Assembly (NCBI RefSeq): GCF_035582795.1
Contig: NC_134367.1
Location: 8,323,562 to 8,387,561, forward strand
From: Mycteria americana
Lineage: Eukaryota > Chordata > Aves > Ciconiiformes > Ciconiidae
Direction of reading: 5' to 3'
DNA: 64,000 nt
The position numbers and the translations under genes are program-made. Within the stretch, counting starts at the first letter, position 1. Each line of letters begins with the position of its first letter. Positions 59,817 to 64,000 of this stretch are shown piece after piece. Below the pieces are notes generated by a model. The model was not told where the DNA came from. It saw only the letters and a program-made list of their open reading frames with translations, and did no database searches.

Positions 59817-59845
59817 CGAGCCGAGCCGAGCCGAGCCGAGCCGAG
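59817..59845. repeat. CGAGC pentanucleotide tandem repeat
   Basis: About six copies of CGAGC in the core of the CpG island between the CCAAT boxes and the ZNF143-type motifs. Confidence 0.9.
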
Positions 59846-59879
59846 CGCCCTCCGCCATCCTTGAGGTAGAGGCAGGGAG

Positions 59880-59896
59880 ACTACAACTCCCAGCAT
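59880..59896 (+). promoter_or_regulatory. ZNF143-type motif (SBS)
   Basis: ACTACAACTCCCAGCAT on the plus strand is nearly identical to the ACTACAATTCCCAGCATGC consensus found at many bidirectional CpG promoters. Confidence 0.75.
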
Positions 59897-59922
59897 CTCC
59901 GCGCGCATGTCTCCCGGAGCGA

Positions 59923-59942
59923 GGCATGCCGGGAGTAATAGT
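59923..59942 (-). promoter_or_regulatory. Second ZNF143-type motif, opposite strand
   Basis: The minus strand reads ACTATTACTCCCGGCATGCC, again close to the ZNF143 consensus, facing the copy at 59880 with 26 bases between them. Confidence 0.65.
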
Positions 59943-59955
59943 TCGCAAGCGCTGC

Positions 59956-60022
59956 GGGGGGGGGGGGGGGCACCTGGGGCGACGCGCAGGCGCAGTCGGG
60001 CTCCCCGGGGGGGGGGGGGGGG
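59956..60022 (+). repeat. Two G homopolymers (G15 and G16)
   Basis: Runs of G at 59956-59970 and 60007-60022 separated by 36 bases that include an NRF1-like CGCGCAGGCGCA (59983-59994). Likely G-quadruplex formers, and the exact run lengths may be unreliable in the assembly. Confidence 0.85.
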
Positions 60023-60023
60023 T

Positions 60024-60037
60024 GTTGCCGTGGAGAC
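60024..60037. promoter_or_regulatory. Second RFX X-box motif
   Basis: GTTGCCGTGGAGAC fits RYYNYY-N2-RRNRAC. It lies on the PFN4 side of the island directly after the G16 run. Confidence 0.6.
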
Positions 60038-60310
60038 GCCTCAGCGGCCTGGGTTCCAGGCGGTTCCCGCCCAGCCAGGCGGTTCCCGGGCCGCACGCCG
60101 CGGCCGCGGGCAGAAGCCGGAGGGCATCCCGGCTGCGCAGCCTCGGCCCAGGCCCGGCAAGCCGCCGCCTGGCGCAGATGACCGGCCGCCTCCGGTCAGC
60201 CCAAAGGGGAAGGCCGTCAGCAAGAGCCGCGGGGCCCAGCCCGCCGTGCCGGGGCCTGCCGTCTTCTGCCAGGCTTTTTGTGCTTGGTGTCTGGCCACGA
60301 AGCCCGAACC

Positions 60311-61330
60311 GGAATGTCTCTCATTCTTTCTTGGTTTATAATTCAAATACATCCTCACCGCTTCATAATAAATGCTCTAGCCTGATGTCTTTATGACAGG
60401 CCATTCACTACACTGCCCGATAAGCCTGATAGCTTTATTTAATTGCAGTATTAGTGTCATTTCCAATACCCTCATGTAAAATAAACCCCTCTAGGTTGTG
60501 TAGCAATAAAGCCACAAGGTTCATCCAGAGTTTGTTTACTAAATTGTATTACAAGATTTCATATGTTATCGTGTAATATTGACTTCATGAAACTCAAATC
60601 TGATGTGTGATATGGCTATACTCTAGTGATAAGAAAATACTACTTTTCTACTAATGAATTACTATTTGAGCACAAAGAACCACTGGTCTGCAATTTTTGC
60701 TAGCACCTAGTAGCTGGCCAGGACTGAAGTAAACAAGATGCCTATTGGCAACTCTCTGAAGATTTAATCAGCATCTAACTTCTCTTGTTGCTACTTACGC
60801 AGACAACCAGAGATACCATCACATGAGAGAAATGTCAGATTTATTCCCAAGCAGCACCCCAGTAGCTTTGCACTGACCCAGAGGTCTAACAATAACCATG
60901 TTAGTGCTCACCATTTAAAAAGAAAATAATTTGTGTTTTGGGTCAAGCCTGGCCCAGAAACCACCCCCAACCTCCCTATTTCTGCTTTGATCTGCTGGTT
61001 GTAGCAAGATTTCTCTAACTTCTTAGTGTTTTCACCCTGCATTATTTCCTCAGTGAGAGGAAAATTAAATGCCAGGAAAAAAAGAACCCAGAAATACTTA
61101 CACTATAAAAATGTAACTGGACTTTCATGGCCTTTCTGATAAAGGTGACTGCCTTCCTGCTGGTCTATTCTGCTGCCCTCTTGGTTTTAGGATTTTTGTT
61201 ATTTTGCTTATCTGAGGTCTAGCGTTACTTCTGCTGAAACTCCTAAATTCCACTTGGAGGAAGATCTGGTTTCCAATATAAAAGGGGAGGGGAACGAACA
61301 TTTATACATCTATTTCTTTTTACAAAACAG
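60311..61330 (+). other. PFN4 5' region (probable first intron)
   Basis: AT-rich sequence between the CpG island and the first PFN4 coding exon. A non-coding first exon of PFN4 is expected inside the island, but its donor cannot be chosen with confidence. Nothing else recognised. Confidence 0.5.
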
Positions 61331-61454
61331 AAGGAAAATGAACCAGCTGCAGGCTTTGCTGAATGACAGTCTTATCAGAACAAAGCATGTGGAAAACGCA
61401 GCTATCATCGACATAAAGGAAAGAAAAGTCTGTGCATCAACCTTTGGCTTTAAT
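61331..61454 (+). CDS. PFN4: PFN4 exon with start codon
   Basis: Acceptor CAAAACAG at 61330, donor AAT/GTAAGA. Seven 5'UTR bases, then 117 coding bases: MNQLQALLNDSLIRTKHVE, IKERKVCASTFGFN. Phase 0 end. Purines at -3 (A) support the start. Confidence 0.93.
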
Positions 61455-63224
61455 GTAAGAGATCAAAGAGCATCCTGGGAAGTGACAGCAGAGGTAGAAA
61501 CTCCGGGAATCTAAAGCACAAAGTAGCGATAATGGCAGGGAACTGTGTGCTCTGCTAAATACACTTGCTTCTTTCAGCCTCGGAGACCGAGTTACAGGGG
61601 TACAGCCTAGCTGCTGTGTTGAGAGGCTGTCTTGCAAAGTTGGTTGCTAATTGCACATCTTTGATTTCTGGAAGAAACATGCCATTTAACTGGCATTTTC
61701 AAGGAGTCCTTTGTAACTGCTTTGCGCTTAATGATTCTACCAGTAAAGCAGATGTACGTAGGTCCATTCTCTGGCACCGAGACCTGCTGGTGTGGAATGT
61801 GCCGTGCCCATACTATAGCCACAAAACAGAGTGGCTGTACCAGGGGGCCTATGGGGAGCGGTCCTGGGCCATTCTAATTTTGCAAACTGTACGTTGGAAT
61901 TGTTTGGGAAGGTGCTTGCTGGCCCAGGCCAAAACTGTACCCGGACTGTTCCGACAGTACTCAGAACTGCTCCCTAGCACCTTAAATTTGCTGGTATAGA
62001 TATAGATTATCTGTTTTCATTGTCCATCAGCTGATAAATAGCAGAATAACAGCACTTCTGGTCATATCATATTATATGGCAAGACTAATATGCACTCCCT
62101 GACACAGTCCATGAACTTTCTAGGAGTTCAGAAACGCTCCCCACACCACCATCATCCTTATGTCATTGGAAGGCACCACTTCCTCTCCTAATCCCCATGA
62201 TGCCAGCTCTCAAACATTTCCCGGCAGTTTTTCCAGGGGTACATACTGCTACCCTTGGCATGCTCAGAAGAACGTGTTCAGAAGATGAAGCTCTTGTTAA
62301 CATAGCCCCATCCCTGGGGACAGATTCTCAGCAGGGAGAGTCATCAGTCCACTAGGTAATAGTGACATCGTCTTTAATATGTAAATGATCTTTAATATAA
62401 ACCACAGCTTTTAGAGATGCCAGCCTGCTGGCTCTTCAGCAAGGCAGATTACATGCTGAGGTCCAGAGCAAAGTCCTCAGCCAGTGTAAATTATCACCAG
62501 TTCCACTGAGTTGAAAGAATTTCAGGCCAGAAGGGATCACTGGATCATCTCATCTGAATATAAATCTGTCAAACCAGCGACCCAGTTACACATACACTGA
62601 GCCCAAGAGCTCATCGACATGAACAGACTTGTGACCTTTGTAGACTGCTCCATTGAGGTGTGATGATCTGGTCTGGACTTGCTAAAAGTTACACTTCCCC
62701 ACTGAAGACTAAGAATATTTGAAATTGGCATCCTTGGGCGAGCTCTGCGCAAGCCCGGGGAAGGCTGTGTCCTACCCTAGATTGCCTTTCAACAGAAGGG
62801 TCCAGTCGCCACGGTGCATGTTGCCTACCTAGAGAAGTGTCACTGAGTAATGGGACTACACAGACAGTAATCACAGGCTAAGCAGATTGTTTCAAATGAG
62901 ACTTTGAAAATATAGCGGACTGCACAGAAACCAGGTCTAGTTTCCAAGCCAGGCAGGCTTTTTTAAATTTCTTTTTTTACATCATAATTTTAAGTGAACT
63001 ATCAAAGACAGTGGGAGGGTGGAAAGCAGTTCATCATTGCACAGAGGTGCATCTTTGGTCCGTAACACTGTGTTGTACTAACACAGGTGCCACCAGAGAA
63101 TGCTTTAAGCCTTATCTACACTTTCGACAAGAACTTATTGCAAGTTAGAAGGGGAGGACTCTGCTTCAAGGAGAAGTACTATAAATGTGTCCGCGCGGAT
63201 GAGCATTCCATCTATCTCCAAAAT
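61338..63224 (+). CDS. PFN4: Profilin-4, first two coding exons (gene continues beyond window)
   Basis: Small profilin-fold protein. Mammalian PFN4 is testis-enriched and binds phospholipids, with a reported role in sperm head and manchette formation. The start is ATG 61338-61340, eight bases after the acceptor. Two exons give 39 and 46 residues of the roughly 129 expected; the C-terminal third is missing. The residues NQLQALLNDSLIRTKHVENA and KYYKCVRADEHSIYLQN align with PFN4 rather than PFN1-3. The gene diverges from FAM228, as in mammals. Confidence 0.92.
61455..63086 (+). other. PFN4 intron, 1.6 kb
   Basis: It holds a 144-codon open frame at 61565-61999 with no recognised similarity, and a possible old CR1-like fragment at about 62515-62700 (GGCCAGAAGGGATCACTGGATCATCT). 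Nothing else recognised. Confidence 0.6.
62515..62700 (-). mobile_element. Possible ancient CR1-family fragment
   Basis: The text CAGGCCAGAAGGGATCACTG resembles an old amniote CR1 tail in reverse. Strongly diverged and without clear ends. Confidence 0.35.
63087..63224 (+). CDS. PFN4: PFN4 exon 2 (coding)
   Basis: 138 bp, phase 0 at both ends, between CTAACACAG and GTACGT. It encodes VPPENALSLIYTFDKNLLQV, RRGGLCFKEKYYKCVRADEH and SIYLQN, the central profilin strands. Confidence 0.94.
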
Positions 63225-63336
63225 GTACGTTGACAAGAGCTGTGGCCATCCTGAGAAATCTGGAGACTTCCTACTTCTTTCCCTTGCTGCCTGGTTACAG
63301 GAATACCGTGATGCAAGCAGAAAACCGTCACATACT

Positions 63337-63411
<75 letters not shown>

Positions 63412-64000
63412 CTCTTTCTCTTTCTCTCTCTCTTTTTCTTTCTCTCTCTTTCTCTCTCTCTTTCTTTCTTTCATTCTTTCTTTCATTCTTTCTCCATATC
63501 ACCTTCCCAGCAGGTGTGGAATGAAATTGGTGCAGAATACAAAAAAGTGTCAGCTGTATAATACAAATTTAATGGGTAACACCATTCATTTCCCTAACAC
63601 AAGCTGCAGGGCTTGTCACGTTCTCCTTTGAACCAGTTAATCTCCTTAATGTGGCAAAAACCGACCACTTCATTTTTTTGCTGGGTTGGTTTCTTGCCAC
63701 ATTAATGAATTAATGAATCAGGTAATCGGAGGGCCTGGCAAGCCCACAGGCCAGAATAAAGTAGCAGGAGCAGGTAACTGGGTTGGGGGAGAGAAGAGAC
63801 ATGGGTGAGCAGGACCTTGTTTGACAGCTTACTCGCCTTGTGGGACTCCAGCCTCAGTAATTCACCTATGAAACTCAGAAACTGAGGACACGGCTGCACG
63901 CAGCCATTCGGATGGCAGAATTTTGTTACTACTGCTGACTCACACCATCCAAGGTAAATACATCCAACTGGTTATTACTGGGGTCTTCTTAATTCTTTCC
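63225..64000 (+). other. PFN4 intron, partial
   Basis: Contains the TTTC microsatellite. No profilin C-terminal exon was found here, so it should lie beyond the window. Confidence 0.6.
63335..63494. repeat. (TTTC)n microsatellite, about 160 bp
   Basis: A long pure CTTT array (to about 63410) passes into interrupted CT/TTTC repeats. It makes FLSFFLSF-type and KERKKERK-type open frames that are not genes. Confidence 0.95.

Larger units (their letters stand above)
59040..60310. promoter_or_regulatory. CpG island with divergent FAM228/PFN4 promoter
   Basis: A GC-rich, CpG-dense block in an otherwise AT-rich window, placed between the 5' ends of two diverging genes. It lacks a TATA box but has CCAAT boxes, ZNF143-type and RFX-type motifs, and a GCCGCCATCTT YY1-type site (minus strand, 59395-59405). 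It also produces many overlapping open frames of 60-156 codons that are base-composition by-products. Confidence 0.85.

Noticed and set aside
59044-60396. Many overlapping frames of 60-156 codons on both strands
   Set aside because: GC-rich CpG island sequence has few stop codons; only the frame matching the donor at 59301 is kept, as a weak proposal.
63187-63631. Frames of 96-133 codons with FLSFFLSF or KERKKERK repeats
   Set aside because: Translation of the TTTC microsatellite.
1-64000. CRISPR arrays, bacterial operons, tRNA or rRNA genes
   Set aside because: No direct-repeat/spacer pattern, no cloverleaf or rRNA segments noticed; the window is eukaryotic introns and exons.

Overview
This is a 64 kb piece of vertebrate nuclear DNA, most probably from a bird. 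The genes have many short exons with GT-AG introns, and the recognisable interspersed repeats are nearly all CR1 LINEs (six or more pieces), the retrotransposon typical of birds and other sauropsids. There are no bacterial-type operons, CRISPR arrays or phage genes.

Layout. (1) Positions 746-42217, plus strand: the last 30 coding exons of ITSN2 (intersectin-2). They encode the end of EH domain 2, the coiled-coil region, five SH3 domains (A-E), and the DH, PH and C2 domains, ending at a TAA stop and a 3'UTR of about 1.3 kb. Every exon junction was checked for splice sites and phase; together they give 4441 bp, about 1479 residues. The 5' exons (EH1 and the start of EH2) lie before the window. 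(2) Positions 46229-59301 or 59429, minus strand: a FAM228-family gene converging on ITSN2. Six exons are well supported by family resemblance and phase; two more 5' coding exons are proposed here. (3) Positions 59040-60310: a CpG island between the FAM228 5' end and PFN4. It carries two CCAAT boxes, two facing ZNF143-type motifs, two RFX X-box motifs and two long G-runs, so it looks like a divergent promoter. (4) Positions 61331-63224, plus strand: the first two coding exons of PFN4 (profilin-4); the last part lies beyond the window.

The order ITSN2, FAM228, PFN4 matches the mammalian ITSN2-FAM228A/B-PFN4 block as I know it, and supports calling the intersectin ITSN2 rather than ITSN1. ITSN2 is an endocytic scaffold and Cdc42 exchange factor. 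PFN4 is a testis-enriched profilin and FAM228 proteins are poorly characterised. X-boxes in their shared promoter suggest joint control by RFX factors in ciliated or spermatogenic cells.

Most of the remaining sequence is intron. It holds CR1 fragments (one nested inside another with a matching target duplication), a short element with 18-bp terminal inverted repeats, low-complexity tracts and microsatellites. I found no wholly new multi-gene system. The observations most worth checking are the promoter architecture, the long ITSN2 linker exon, the unannotated-looking FAM228 5' exons and possible short-isoform ends of ITSN2.
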